Source: Theobroma cacao
Lineage: Eukaryota > Streptophyta > Magnoliopsida > Malvales > Malvaceae
Assembly: GCF_000208745.1 (NCBI RefSeq)
Contig: NC_030852.1
Coordinates: 35,292,518 to 35,356,517 of the forward strand
Length of the DNA stretch: 64,000 nt
Direction: 5' to 3'
How positions within the stretch are numbered: the first letter of the stretch is position 1; each line of letters starts with the position of its first letter. The notes below the pieces were generated by a model that was not told the origin of the DNA, ran no database searches, and saw only the letters and a program-made list of their open reading frames with translations. Both the position numbers and the translations under genes were made by a program. This document shows positions 36,833 to 48,821 of the stretch, piece by piece.

Positions 36833-37643
36833 TGTTGTTTAATTTTTTTTACTCATCACAAGGATAGTACAATGACAAATAAAGTATTGACTTCACATAA
36901 AATTACTTTAAAAATTTTATAAGTATTAAAATTAACATAATTTAATTTTATTCAAACAATTAAAAAATTAATAATTAATTTAACTAAAAATTAACAAAAC
37001 TGATTAACAAAAATAAAACTCAAAGCATAAATAAAATCTTCATAGGAATCAATAGAAATAAGTTTAGGATTACAATATCTGTCACATTTTATCTAAATTT
37101 TACCTCTCTTCCTGAACTTATTTTAATGACTTAAATTACTAAACAAGAGCTCTCAATTATTTATAAAGATCTCTTGACTCGTCTTATAAAAATATCTATT
37201 TTAATAAAAACACTATATCTCTATATGAATTAAAATTAAAACAAACTTATTAAGTTTTGACTCTAATTCTGGCTACACATGACAAATAAATATATCCATA
37301 TCTTATATACAAATCAATTGCCTCTTCTGTAGCATTACACTCAATCATCTTCCAACGCAATTTTTTTTTCAAGAATCACACCATTTAGACATCTGGAGTA
37401 CGAGCAAGATTTTGAATCCTTCAAACACCTTTCTTTTCAAAATTAAGCTTTATTCTTTTGAATCCTACAAAAGCATAAAAATTAATAAATAATAATTAAA
37501 TTAAATTAAATTAATATAAAATTAAAATAACTCAATAAAAATAAACTAATTAAAAATAACTAAATTCTAGTTTAAATTTAAGAACTTAACTAACATTTAA
37601 GAACAAAATGAGACTCAAATAATTTTATAAAATAGAATTATCA
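36833..37643. mobile_element. Solo-LTR-like insertion (811 bp) with 5-bp target duplication
   Basis: Starts TGTTGTTT and ends ATTATCA, so it has the TG...CA ends of an LTR. It is flanked by GATAC on both sides (36828-36832 and 37644-37648). The paralogous block beside gene C has a single GATAC at 24411-24415 followed by the same AACGTGG, which is the empty site. AT-rich and without coding capacity. No internal retroelement sequence is present, so it would be a solo LTR left by recombination; a small LTR-like non-autonomous element is the alternative. Confidence 0.82.
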
Positions 37644-39664
37644 GATACAACGTGGTTAAAGAAAAGGGAGAGAGTAGAATCCAAACCTGGTTGAGAGGAT
37701 ACTAATGCAATAGGCCTACGCTAAGAGACTTGCCCTGAAAATACTCTGCATCACGCAGACACTCCTTCCTCACCTCAGAATTCTGCTCATCTACTTTCTT
37801 AGCGTGCTTCTCCTCCCAGTTGGATAGTTCAATCTGTAATGTTGATATCTTCTCCTCGATGCTTCTGAGCTCTTGATCATTCCTTGCTTTTAAACCAAAA
37901 TATGCACGGCCAATTTTCTTCAAGTGCTCTATGGCAAAGTCCACTTTGAAATTGATTTTGAAAGCACTATTGATTGCATCCCTCCATAACAACATCTTTT
38001 TCTCGTCGATACTCTCAAGTTGCAGCTCATTCATCTCTTTGATTGCCGCACACAACAGAATACGGCTAGGCATAGCTGTGCAACTGCTTTGTTTGCTCTC
38101 TGCAGCAATCTCACCATACTTCTTCTCGATCTTCTTATCAATAAGAGCCAGAGAAGGGGGTAAAGTCACCGCCCCACTCTTTTCCACTTCCTCCATCAAG
38201 CCACTGAAGTCTGAAAAATCCACTTGGCTCTTGTCTTTGGCATCAAGTTTCCTAGTAAGATCGTGCACAAGCTCATCGGTGTACATTCTACCACCCTGAG
38301 AACTCCTTGGACCTTGAGTAATATGCACATTATTTGCTGCATCTTCTTCGCTATGAGTTGGAGATGCTAAAAGAAATTACTCAAGCTGAAAAAATAAATG
38401 GGAAAAAAGAATTAAGGATTTCATGATTCTGAAATAAAGAAGATTAACACTTACGCTAGTGCAAACACAAGGATTATACCTCTTCGATACTCGTACACAT
38501 AAAGTGACTCTCCTGCAAATTCAAGAGAAAATGGATAAACTAGCAAGGTGAATGCAGGCAGAACAAGATTAAGATTAGACATTACAACCTAAAAACGATA
38601 GGTGAGGAAAATGCGAAACAAAATCCAGCAAGATGGACCCACAGTCTAGTTATAGTCTTCTTAATATCTGTAAATCCTGAGCTTTCTCTTTATTGTTAAT
38701 CCTCTTTGGTTTCTTGTACTCCTATTCTTTTCCTAATCCCTCCTATTCCTATATCCTTACATTCAAAAACCCGAAGTTGTTGGCATCCTTAAAGAAAGAT
38801 ATTATCATCAAGGCATATATATGGTCATCCGCAAGCAAAGACTTCTCTTAAGTGAAATACAATACATTACCAATGAACTTAGCTCCGTTTATGTTTCATT
38901 ACCTTACACACAGCTGCATTGACTCTAAAGTCTATTGTAAAAGGGTGATCAGCATAATTTTTGGAAATGTGTGAACTTTGAATGCTTAATAATAAACTAG
39001 AAAATAGTTTTTATACCCCATTTAAAGTACCATGACGTGCTCCACAGCTTTAGGGTGGGGGCTGCTCGTCTTTGCCTTTTTCCCTCATGCCAATTAATAG
39101 AAAAAAAATAAAGAAAAAAGAAAAAAAACAAGAGAAGAAAAAAGGGAAGAGTAGACAGAAGGGAGAAAGAGCGAGAGGGCACCTTTTGACGTAAGCTACT
39201 TTTGAGTTGCTCTATTTCATTCTCCAGAAGTGGCATCCGGGAGTTCAGGAATTCATTCTCTTTTACTAAAGAGTCATTGGAGTTTCTCAGCATCGTGAAA
39301 TCTTCCTGCAATTTCCAGAATTGTGTGCTCGGCTGCATCCTCTGGGACTCCGCATTCTGAAGCCTCTTGAGCTCGTCCGTCTTCAGATTATAAACCAAAG
39401 ATTACAAAAGTGGATAAAAAAAAGTACAAAAACTTGACCGGAAGAGTTATATGAGAATAAAGTAATGAGATTTATATGAGATGGCAAAGCTCTTGGTTCA
39501 AGGGATATAGATGGTCATCCGCAACCAAAGACTTTCCTTAACTGAAATATAATATAATTCAAATGAACTTAACCTTCGTTTATGTTACATTACGCTGCTG
39601 TGACTCTAAACTAGAGAATAGTTAGTATGCCCATTTAAAGTGGGATTTGCATTTAATGAATTAT

Positions 39665-39666
<2 letters not shown>

Positions 39667-39702
<36 letters not shown>
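39667..39702. repeat. (TA)n microsatellite in an intron of gene D
   Basis: About 18 TA units between the two 66-codon coiled-coil exons. Confidence 0.92.
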
Positions 39703-39705
<3 letters not shown>

Positions 39706-40266
39706 TTTAAAATTTTAATAATTAAGAATTTTCAAAAATTGATACTTAACCTTATTTTAAAGAATTTTAAAATTTTTATCTTTGCATATTTACGAGATGA
39801 CATCATTTGATTCGTTGATAATGAATAAAATTTATCTACTAACAGCTTATCAAATAAAAACTCATGACGTGCTCCACAATATTTTGAGCATTTTTTTTCT
39901 TCTTTGCCTCCTTCTCTCCTACCATAAAAAACCCTCAAATAGCAAAAAACTCCTAAATTATCATCATTTTGTCAACTAAGGTCTTATTTTTTATTGTATC
40001 TAAAAGACTTTTTAAATTTTAATTTATACCCTTAAAAGCCATTAAATTTTAATTTATATTCAAATAAGTCATTAATCCTAATTGAAAAATAATCACATCA
40101 GATCTAACGTCAATTGATATGATTATGTTTACATGGCATATAACTTGGATATCTAAGGTGGCAAAACTTAAATCTAAAATTCGAGAAAATACAACCACGG
40201 TCGTCAACTGTCAACCAGCAATGATAGGTGATCATGATGACGGTGATCAAGTTCTAGGTAGATCTT

Positions 40267-40377
40267 AGAGAGAGAGAGAGAGAGAGAGAAGGGGAGAGGA
40301 AAGGAAGGATAAAGAGAGAGAGAGAGAAGGGGAGAGGAAAGGAAGGACAGAGAGAGAAAGAGGAAGAGGAAAATGGA
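40267..40377. repeat. GA-rich minisatellite in gene D intron
   Basis: A GA run, then two copies of a unit containing GGGGAGAGGAAAGGAAGGA about 50 bp apart, then further GA-rich sequence. Strong purine strand bias over about 110 bp. Confidence 0.85.
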
Positions 40378-42443
40378 AAAGCTTATATAGCCTCCTTAAA
40401 ATTAGGTGGTTTTTTAAGAAATAAAAATAATAAAAAAAGAGAGGAAGGAGAAAAATATGATATCAATTATCACGTGATCATATTATTAAATTATGTGATT
40501 TAAAAAATATTAATTAACATTAAGTATGACAGGAATTAATTTTTTGTTCATACGAAAGATTTATTTGAGTATGGTTAAGGGTTTGTTTGAGTATGAATCG
40601 AAATTTGAGGCATCTACAAAACAATATAAGATGAAGAGTTTAGTTGAAAAAATATCATATATAGTTCATAAGTTTTTATTATTTGTTTACAAAAAAAACC
40701 CAACAAGAAAATAAGAAAAGAAAAAGGAAATGATAGACATCAGAAGGGAGAGAGAGCAAGGGAACACCTTTTGATGCAAGTTACTCGTGAGTTCCTCTAT
40801 TTCATTTTCCAGAAGTGGCACCCTGAACTTCAGCAATTCATTGTCATTTGCTAAAGAGTCAGTAGTGTTACGCAGGGTCTTGACATATTCCTCCATTTGC
40901 TTGAACTCTGTACACAGCTTCGTCCATTGGGACTCCACATTCTGAAGTCTTTTGAGCTCCCCTATCTTCAAATCAAAAACCAAAGATTACAAAAATGGAT
41001 CAGAGATGTACCAAAACTTGATCCAGAGAGGACACTGAAAGAGTTAGAATTTGAGATTTGGATTTAAGGGTTAGAGTTTGAATCATGAGAATAAAATAGT
41101 GACATTTATGAGACGGGTAAAAACTTTTTCTCTCATTTAGTTAATGCATATTGTCAATCAATCTTTGATTTACTTAATTTTCCAATAATGCCTTTTATGC
41201 CATAACAACCACGTGAATTAATGGTAATCCAAACTAATAAATTAATTTTTGGTTTAATGGGCATATATAAGTAAGGTGCTTGGATACTAGTATTACCTAG
41301 AGTTTAAATTCAATAACCTAAAATATTACTCACCCTTTTATCATTTTATTATTACCCAAGTTAAGTTGCCTCTTGTTCATCTTTGTATTACTAATTTATT
41401 ATTACACAAGTAAATCAGCAGCTCGAGGATTAGGACCCATAAGTCACAATTTTCATATTACCATTCCATATTAAACGGAGAATGGATCATGTAAACCTGT
41501 TAACTAAAACATAAATAGGTGTCACTAGACCTAGATATTTAATTCCACATTTCACAAACTTAGGCGTAGAGAAGAAAGATTAAAACAGAGCATACTAAAG
41601 AAATGACAGTATCAGGTAAATCCCATCATAATTCTCAACTTTTTTTATTTAAGTTCTACTTTGATCCCTACTTTTTGAATTGTTTCATTTGAATCCTTGA
41701 CCTCTTAAATTGGTTTCATTTTGATCCTTTTATCGAATTATCCCTTTAAAATTCATGGAATTTATCCATGTGAGTATGACAAATCGGCACGTGTCATTTT
41801 TTTCTTCTTCTTTCTTCTCTCCTTTCCGACCAGATCTGGCTCGACGAGGGTAGGGCTTGCCAGCCGGCTTGGGCAAAGTCAAGCACTGGCCTCTTACCCA
41901 GATCGGATGTTTCGGGCTAAAGAAAGTAAGTAAGCGATGGCCCAAAAAAATACTAATAAAGTAAAAAAAAAAGAAAAAGGCCTCCTGTCTCTAGAGAAAG
42001 TGAATGCCTTTTTCGACCAAAAGAAAAAGAGAAAAGTTACAGGGGACGTTACCATTCCATGAAGAGGAGGATTACGTTCAATTACCTGATTTTCCAGATT
42101 CAGCCGCACAGACTTGAGCTCTTCGTTTTTTCTTTTCAGCTCCCTGTACTCGTCCTGCATTTGCTTGAATTGGGCTTCCACGCCCTTAAGTCTCTGTAAT
42201 TCAACCTTCATTTAAACAGAAGGCAACTTACTTAAGCTAATTCATGCAAACCCAAAAAACGAATAGAGAAAAAAAAATTTCTTTTACCTTTTCTTTAGCC
42301 CGACGATCTCGATCACGCTCATTTTTCTTTTTCTTTCTTTCATCAGGATCTTCCTCTTTACGTTTTCGACCTTTTGGTTTGGTTTGGTGCAGGGGAACCT
42401 GATCAGCCTCCGCCGCTGCTTCATTGGAACTAGAACCGTTCAT

Positions 42444-44457
42444 CTTACGAGTTTTCTTGAACCAGCCGTTGATTCTGAGTTAAACATTTTAGGTTCATTA
42501 GTAACAGGAACCATCTACTATACTACTTAGTGGGAGACTTGAAGTGACTCGAGGTCAACCCAAAAATTAGAGAAACAAATTATGGAAATCGCATATATCA
42601 TGAACAATAATTCAATAATTCAGTAAGAAAAAAAAAATGAGACCATCAAGGAATCAGAATTTGCAAATCTTTCAAAACAATGGGGCAAATATAACATAAA
42701 ATCAATACCTTCACACACCCTGGAATTTAGACGAGCTCACAAAGAAATGAAGATAAACGATTTTCAGAGATAAATGCTATATTTATGATAAGATCAGAAA
42801 GAAGACGCGAGTCTCCAACATGATTTCAGACGACGCGCGCCATGTGTTCCCTTGTTACATTAAATTAATATAAAATAGATTTGGTCTTAAAACGGAAAAC
42901 GGCGGTTAATTTGGTGCGAGTCTGAAATGAAGTAGCTGGATGTCACGTGTCAAAATCTTCCTCACTCAATCTTTGTCTCTTGATTAAACCAATCGAGCTC
43001 TTCATGTATAATTTAGAGTCAATTAATCTCTTAATTGATGTTTTAATTAATCTTTGTCACAAAAGCCTTCACATTAGAAGTATATTGTAAAAATAACAAA
43101 TGTTATGTTGATTCCATGTTTACGTGGCCTCAACATCACATTATAAAATCAATTATTTTTTTGTATATTAAAAATTAATAGTAATTTAATAGTTTATAAA
43201 TATATCTAAAAATGATAATTTATTGTATTTATCTTTAAAAATGCAAACATAATTTTTGGATTTAAATAATTGAAAAGATTTGAGATTCCGCAAGTGAAAC
43301 AATATTAATTAGAGTTAGAAGATATATTTTTGAAGCATACTACGGGCCTTAACTTGGTCGTTTCAACTAAGTCATAAAGATAAGATTGAACTAAAGGAAG
43401 TGAAGTTAGATAACAAAGTGGTGGTTGGTTAGATGAGAGAAGAAAAACGTAGTGGGCTATTGGATTTATTATTTAAAATTATGTCGAGTCATTAAAAAGA
43501 ACTCACTATAAGCATATTTCATATTGCTATAAAAGAGTCAACCAAGCTGTACACTTTATTGTTTAACGGGCAAAAGAAATAGACACTAAATAAATGATTT
43601 GGAGAGCTATTTCTGATATGCCACATAAGGAGTATTTAGATTCAAGAGCAAAGTTTGATTGAAGACTAGATTTGTTAGGTGATGTGTCAACTTAGTTATG
43701 TTATCAATTACACGTAAGGTTGAACACTTTTTTTCATGATATTTATTCCATAGGATTTTTCTATGAGAAGGGTTTTGACAAGGCTTGATCTTTTTGTAGT
43801 AGGAATAAATGCAAGGATGGGTTAATTTATGTATGGAAAAAAATATTATTAAATAACATGTTTTTGACCCAAAATATTAATGATCATATCATTTATCACA
43901 TGACAATGTCATCTTTTAAATAACATATCAACATGTCATATTTAATTAATGGTAGTTGTTTAACAAGTAGTAATAAGAATTTATTTGATTCAAAATAAAA
44001 AAAATAAAAACTTAATTAAACACAATAAAAATACAAAGACTAAATTGACTTTTATTGTATAGTTTAAGAGTTAATTTGGGTATTATGTGTAAAAAATTTA
44101 AAATAAAAATCTCACTTGAGTATATAATTGAATGCATTTGTTTTCTAGTAAAATATTTATTAATATTTTTTCTCTCTCTCTTCATGTTTACTTTTTGAAT
44201 TTATAAAAGTATAAGAGTTAAATTGACTTTTTTATATAGTTTAAAGACTTAATGAATATTACACTTATAAAATTTAAAATAAAAATCTTTCCAACTTTAT
44301 AAAAATATAAGAGTTAAATTGGCTTTTTTATATAGTTCAAGGACTTATTGAGCGTTGCACAAAAACTTTAAAATAAAAATCCCACATATGTAAATAATTA
44401 CATTAAATACATTTATTTTGTAGTAAAATATTTATGCTATAAAAATACCGTATATAC
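42444..44457. other. Upstream flank of gene D, AT-rich
   Basis: No gene supported. Close to gene D, ACGCGAG (42805-42811) and a GACGACGCGCGCC stretch (42830-42842) repeat the CGCG theme of the other promoters. The far end holds an imperfect tandem repeat. Confidence 0.5.
44035..44445. repeat. Imperfect tandem repeat, about 90-180 bp spacing, three units
   Basis: Three units share blocks such as TAAATTGACTTTT, ATATAGTTTAA and TTTAAAATAAAAATC, beginning near 44040, 44217 and 44311. The first and third units also share a longer tail ending in TAGTAAAATATTTAT. Extremely AT-rich, origin unknown. Confidence 0.7.
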
Positions 44458-44528
44458 TGCGCATCTGGGGAGTCCAACCCCTGTCAGTACCGTGGGAGGG
44501 TACTATGATACCACTACACCAGATGCGC
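44458..44528 (-). tRNA. tRNA-Gly (CCC anticodon), probably degenerate
   Basis: On the minus strand a 71-nt cloverleaf. Acceptor stem GCGCATC pairs with GATGCGC and is followed by discriminator A. Box A is intact (TGGTGTAGTGG). Anticodon stem GTACC/GGTAC encloses loop CTCCCAC, anticodon CCC. The T arm is damaged: the loop reads TTGGACT where TTCGACT or TTCGATT is expected, so C56 of the G19-C56 contact and of box B is G, and the outermost T-stem pair is A opposite A. Clearly tRNA-derived, but transcription and folding are doubtful. Confidence 0.82.
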
Positions 44529-44734
44529 GTTACAGTGGACACATCAATTGTTTTATGAAACACGTGTCTTCGGTTCCGTAATCATCGTACTTAATCACCG
44601 ACAAAGAAACAGATCAATGTCCTAATCCTCCCTAATTCTTACATCAGGGCTCAAAGCCCTCTCTCCAATCCTCCTCAAATCTTCCTCATCGAATCAATTT
44701 TCACTGTGGAAAATCAAATCGATTTCAGAGCAAG

Positions 44735-44957
44735 AATGGATAACAGCGGCAACAACTCCCCGAGCTTGATCTCTCGCGAGAAGCTGGAAGATGTAGCAAG
44801 CTGGGTCAGTGCCACCGTGGTCTCCGCCTTCTTCTCATCTCTTGAGCGCTGCTCCTGCGTTAACCTCGCCACCACCGACCCCGATGATGACGACAATCCC
44901 GAAGAGGCCAAAGACCGCCCGCTGACCTACTCCTCAAGATCGTCTCCCTCTCGCTAA
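44735..44957 (+). CDS. Small unknown protein (LISREKLEDVASWVS type)
   Basis: An ATG in good context opens a 73-residue frame: a Ser/Asn-rich start, a helical segment (LISREKLEDVASWVSATVV...FFSSLERCSC) and an acidic run (DPDDDDNPEEAKDRP). The composition and the in-frame Asp run look like a real small plant protein, and I recall similar uncharacterised plant proteins, but I cannot name one. The basic tail YSSRSSPSR looks unlike the rest and may follow a frameshift or an unrecognised splice. The function is unknown. Confidence 0.5.
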
Positions 44958-47900
44958 AAGTTCGGTAACTTGCCCCGACACGTATTTTCTGTTTCTCTTG
45001 ATTTAGGGGTTTTCTTTATAGCAAAAAAGAAAATTTTAAATGTGGTGAATTCGCTGATTCTTGCGATTGAATTCGAATTTTTATGTAATAAAGGTTGATT
45101 GCGTCTTTTTCTTTTTGGATATTCAATGTTCTAATGTTGTTGATTATTTTGTTTTCTCAAAAGTCAAAGCCCTAAATCGAGAAAATGGGTCTTGATTTTC
45201 TTGTATATGATTTTAGGTTTGGTAATGACTCTACCAGATTTTGTATCAATTAAAGGTATTACTGATTTGGAATTCTTTTTTTTTTAAAGAACTTTTGGAT
45301 TATTGAATTTAAAATTTGTGAATGGTATGCGATAACTTAATGTTATCAGGGATGAGGATTAGTTTCTCAAGTGCTTCAAAAATCATTCCGAAAGGTTTAG
45401 TGCATTTGCTAGTTTGAAAGTTTACCTTTTCTTTTTAGGCTGTTTCATTAGGATATGGTGGCAGTAACTGCCAGAATCGCTTGCCAGTGATTTATAGTAT
45501 GCTGCTCTGGGATTGAGCTCATTGCTGGTTTGGCCTTTTTTGGAGGAACTCATTGCTTGACTCTGGAGCTGTAGGCTTCAGCTGTTGTGCTTTGGTAGTA
45601 ATCAGTAGAGATCTATTTAGGGCCCTTATAAACATATGGATTCAGTGCTTGTATTTGCATAGCAATAAATCTTAACTTTCAACTTCATGCTTCTCAAACA
45701 CAGTAAAATGTCCTCAACGGCACTGGTCTCTCCTTCTTTTCTCTCCATTTGCTTTTCACTATTAAGAAAGGAAAATGAAAAATGAAAATCAAGGCAATTT
45801 CTAACTAGGCAAAGATAAAGCAATAAGTCCTGCCTATCTTCAAAGGGAGCAGTATTTCCATGTAAATTAGGTGTCTGGTGGCCGGAAAAGATTGTTTGTC
45901 TTTGAGTTTATTTCAAATCCTGTCATGGTTGACAAGGGAGTTTAATATTCCACTTCTTGTGCTTGCATGTCCATGTATGACAAAAAAATGCAGTAAACTG
46001 ACCTGTTGTCAGCCTCAGGAACTTTGTAGGTACAGCAGAACCGTTATAGAGTTACCATACTTCATGCATGTACCAATTTGTTAATGATCTCAACCTAATC
46101 TGTTGTCATTATATTTGCTGTTAGGTCTTAATTCCTCAGTCATCTTCTTGATGCACATATTTGTACTCTGAAATTGATGTTTACTCAAGAAATATGTATG
46201 TTGGTATCACAATGGATGAGTCTTACTCTCTTCTTCAGACTGTCCAATCTTATATTCACTTTCTAAGTAAAACATGCCTAACAAGTCATGATTAGATAGA
46301 TGCAGGTAAGCATGCTCATCATAAAGAAGCCTTCATTTTTCTGAGTAAGAAAATGTAGAATATGGAAAGAGAAAGACTGTATTTTCCATTGCCTTCTTTA
46401 GCATTTCTAGCAAGTGAACCTCTCTATAGCCCATGGTTTCTAGATTTTTACAAGTAGTGCCACAATTTTGTTGCAATCTAATGCCTAAAGTAACATCTAG
46501 CATGAATATTGTACTTTACCGATGATTTTTGTCTCCATGATCCCTCCAACAAAGCAGCATGTACACACAACGGCGAATTATGTACAACCTTGCTCTCTTT
46601 CCCTTCAAAATCTTACTCTTTGGCACCTGAACAGTGGCTTGCTTTTGTGGAGACATTTCCATCGACTTTATTCTGGTTTTGCCGTTGCTGCAACACCTTA
46701 TGCCGTGTTATCTGATTATATAATAAGTATCCTCCTTTAGTTATCTCTTTCTACAGCAGTTACTAGAGTTCATTTCAGTTTCCTTTGAAATCAGTAAATA
46801 ATTGGTGAAAACAGGAGCAGCTAAGACTTCAAGACTTGACTGTGCTTTTGCATTGAACCAGGGAGCTGGTTTTTGGCACTTACGCAGTTGACTATTGGTT
46901 TGTCATCCGGACTTCCAGGTTACGTGTCCGTTGATCGAACCCGGATAGTGCACTTTTTCCTGGAATAATTGGCAAAAGGACAAATGGAGCACATAACGTT
47001 CTAGATAATTAAATAGTTTGAATACAGGATTAATTTCTCTTCTCCTCTTTATTCGAACAATAGATTTATATAGGTACTGGTACACTCTAAGCTCGGCTGG
47101 TGTTTGTCTTTCTGGGCTATGATTGCTTTTTCAATGGTATTAAATTTTAAATGTGAATGGCCTCTTCTTGGTCATAAATTACAGTATATATAACAGAATG
47201 CAATGCCCAAAATTTGCAGCAACTCTGCCTTTTCCTTCATCCCTATCATTTCCATTATATATAATAATAAAGTGGGGAATGGATATTCTTGCTTTTCTAG
47301 AGTCTTCTGACATATGGATCGAGTAAATGCATATTTTTTTTGTCTAAAGTCTAGGACTCTATTCATTGCACAATATGTCAGGCTGTCCTCATCAACACAA
47401 ACTCGATAAGAATTTTGGGCCTACAGCACACTTGTGGATGCTTTTGTACCCCCCGGCAGTTGCACGGAAAGCTGTTGAAGAGCCCAACCCCACCGGAGGG
47501 AAGTATAAAGAAAAGACCAAGCCCCAATCTTAAACCCTAACCGGGGAAAAGTGTGGCTTTAACGGAGAGGCAACTTTTAACCTAACCTCGTCTCCATGAA
47601 ATGTGGTGGTCTGTCTAGAGTGGTAGGCAGGGTTTCTTCTAGCTATTGTTGTTTGATGAGAATATGATTCTCTAATACAAGGGCTCCGGTGATGAGGAGT
47701 ATGATAATGCTGCAGCAAAGTCGTTCCAATTTCTGAAAGCTCCATCAAATGGAGCTTCATCTGTGGAACTAAACGCATTCTGAGGAGCATCCATCTCTCT
47801 CTCTCTCTGTTTTTTTAGTTTTTTTTTTTTGGCGTTTGGTTAGAAGAAACTACGTATTCGAGTAGTGTTGTTGAAACGTTCGGCCTCTTTTTGGACTAAA

Positions 47901-48821
47901 ATGGCGATTCAAAAATCTAAAATCTGCTACGATTTTACCATGTTCTATAGGACGGGTTCTGGTGTTTATTGTAATTTGCTACTTTTTTCTGTACAAACTC
48001 TAATTTTGAAAACAGCAATTAAAGTATTTTGATAGCGTATAAAAAACTTGATTAAATTTCCTTTTAAGCGATTCCTAGATCAAAGTTCCCTTGATGCATC
48101 TGTACCTATAAAGTTGAAAATTGATTAGTTTTTTTAAGTATCAAAAATACTTTTTGTATCAAAACTTGAAATTCCAAATTAAAAATTATTATATATCGAG
48201 AATAGGTTGATAGTTTCGAGTAACAAAAAAGATATTTTAATTTTAATATTGAACACTTCATTCAAGGACAAGCACATATATTGCCATGTGAAACGGTGAG
48301 TTTTGAGTTTCCATTTTTTTAACTACAAACTTCATTTCATGCGAGTGTAAACACAAAAATGTTGAAAATAGATGTGACATGTCACGTTTAGATTCGATTG
48401 AATTTTATAAAAAATTAAAAATTTGTAAATTTTTTTTAAAAATTTGAAAAAATTGTTGGTATTACGCTACTTATATTCCCGCACTTCGCCTTTGCTTTTG
48501 ATTTCTCCGCGGCCATGTCCTCAGTTCCAAATAGAAAGAATTGTTCACTACTGATATGCTTTACTAGTCTCCAATCACATTCCCCCACTTGGCTGGCCTC
48601 GATCTCCATCAGTTTCAGTCAATCTCAAACACTTCCAACCCAATGCTCACATACTCATAGCCGTTGACTATCGTCCTTAACGACAAGCTTAGCCAACCAC
48701 AAGTTCTCATTGCCAACGTTTTGCAGGAAAAAAAAAAAACCGTCCTGTTGTCTTGTTTTTCTTCGCTTACATTCAACGTCAATAATCATGTCTCGTTCAA
48801 TCGTTTACAATTCTGGCCATC
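44958..48821. other. Intergenic region without a supported gene
   Basis: 3.9 kb with no convincing exon. 44958-46900 may hold untranslated or intronic sequence of the small gene at 44735. A telo-box (AAACCCTAA, 47532-47540) and a CT-rich tract near 47792 suggest transcription starts, and on the minus strand a short frame from the ATG at 47792 codes about 40 residues (DAPQNAFSSTDEAPFDGAF). I cannot support it as a gene. 47900-48480 is plain AT-rich promoter-like DNA upstream of trehalase. Confidence 0.4.

Larger units (their letters stand above)
37702..42443 (-). pseudogene. Gene D: type 1 chassis gene with three coiled-coil exons and an early stop before the C-terminal domain
   Basis: Minus-strand exons 42288-42443, 42086-42205, 40768-40965, 39183-39380, 38480-38512 and 37702-38385, all phase 0. 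Exon 1 is strongly basic (KKKKNERDRDRRAKEK). Exon 2 (VELQRLKGVEAQFKQM) and the two 66-codon exons (IGELKRLQNVESQW and TDELKRLQNAESQR) are related coiled coils. In the last exon the third codon, TCA in gene C, is TAA (38377-38379), so translation stops after about 237 residues. The helical domain downstream stays open from there to 37702. The 3' part is nearly identical to C up to about 38640, while the 5' part is different and lacks the LINE exon, so D is a recombinant. The exon 2 donor is uncertain: GTAATT is used here and GTAACG, 30 bp on, is possible. A truncated protein may still be made. Confidence 0.75.

Noticed and set aside
41600..41930. Possible small transposon in an intron of gene D (repeated TTTGATCC phrases)
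   Set aside because: No terminal repeats or target duplication could be identified by eye.
44459..44528. Perfect 10-bp inverted ends (GCGCATCTGG/CCAGATGCGC), looking like a tiny MITE
   Set aside because: They are the acceptor stem and neighbouring bases of a tRNA-Gly cloverleaf.
47530..47790. 86-codon minus-strand frame downstream of a telo-box
   Set aside because: Composition is Arg/His/Thr-rich without recognisable motifs or splice context. A second short frame from nearby looks no worse, so neither is called.
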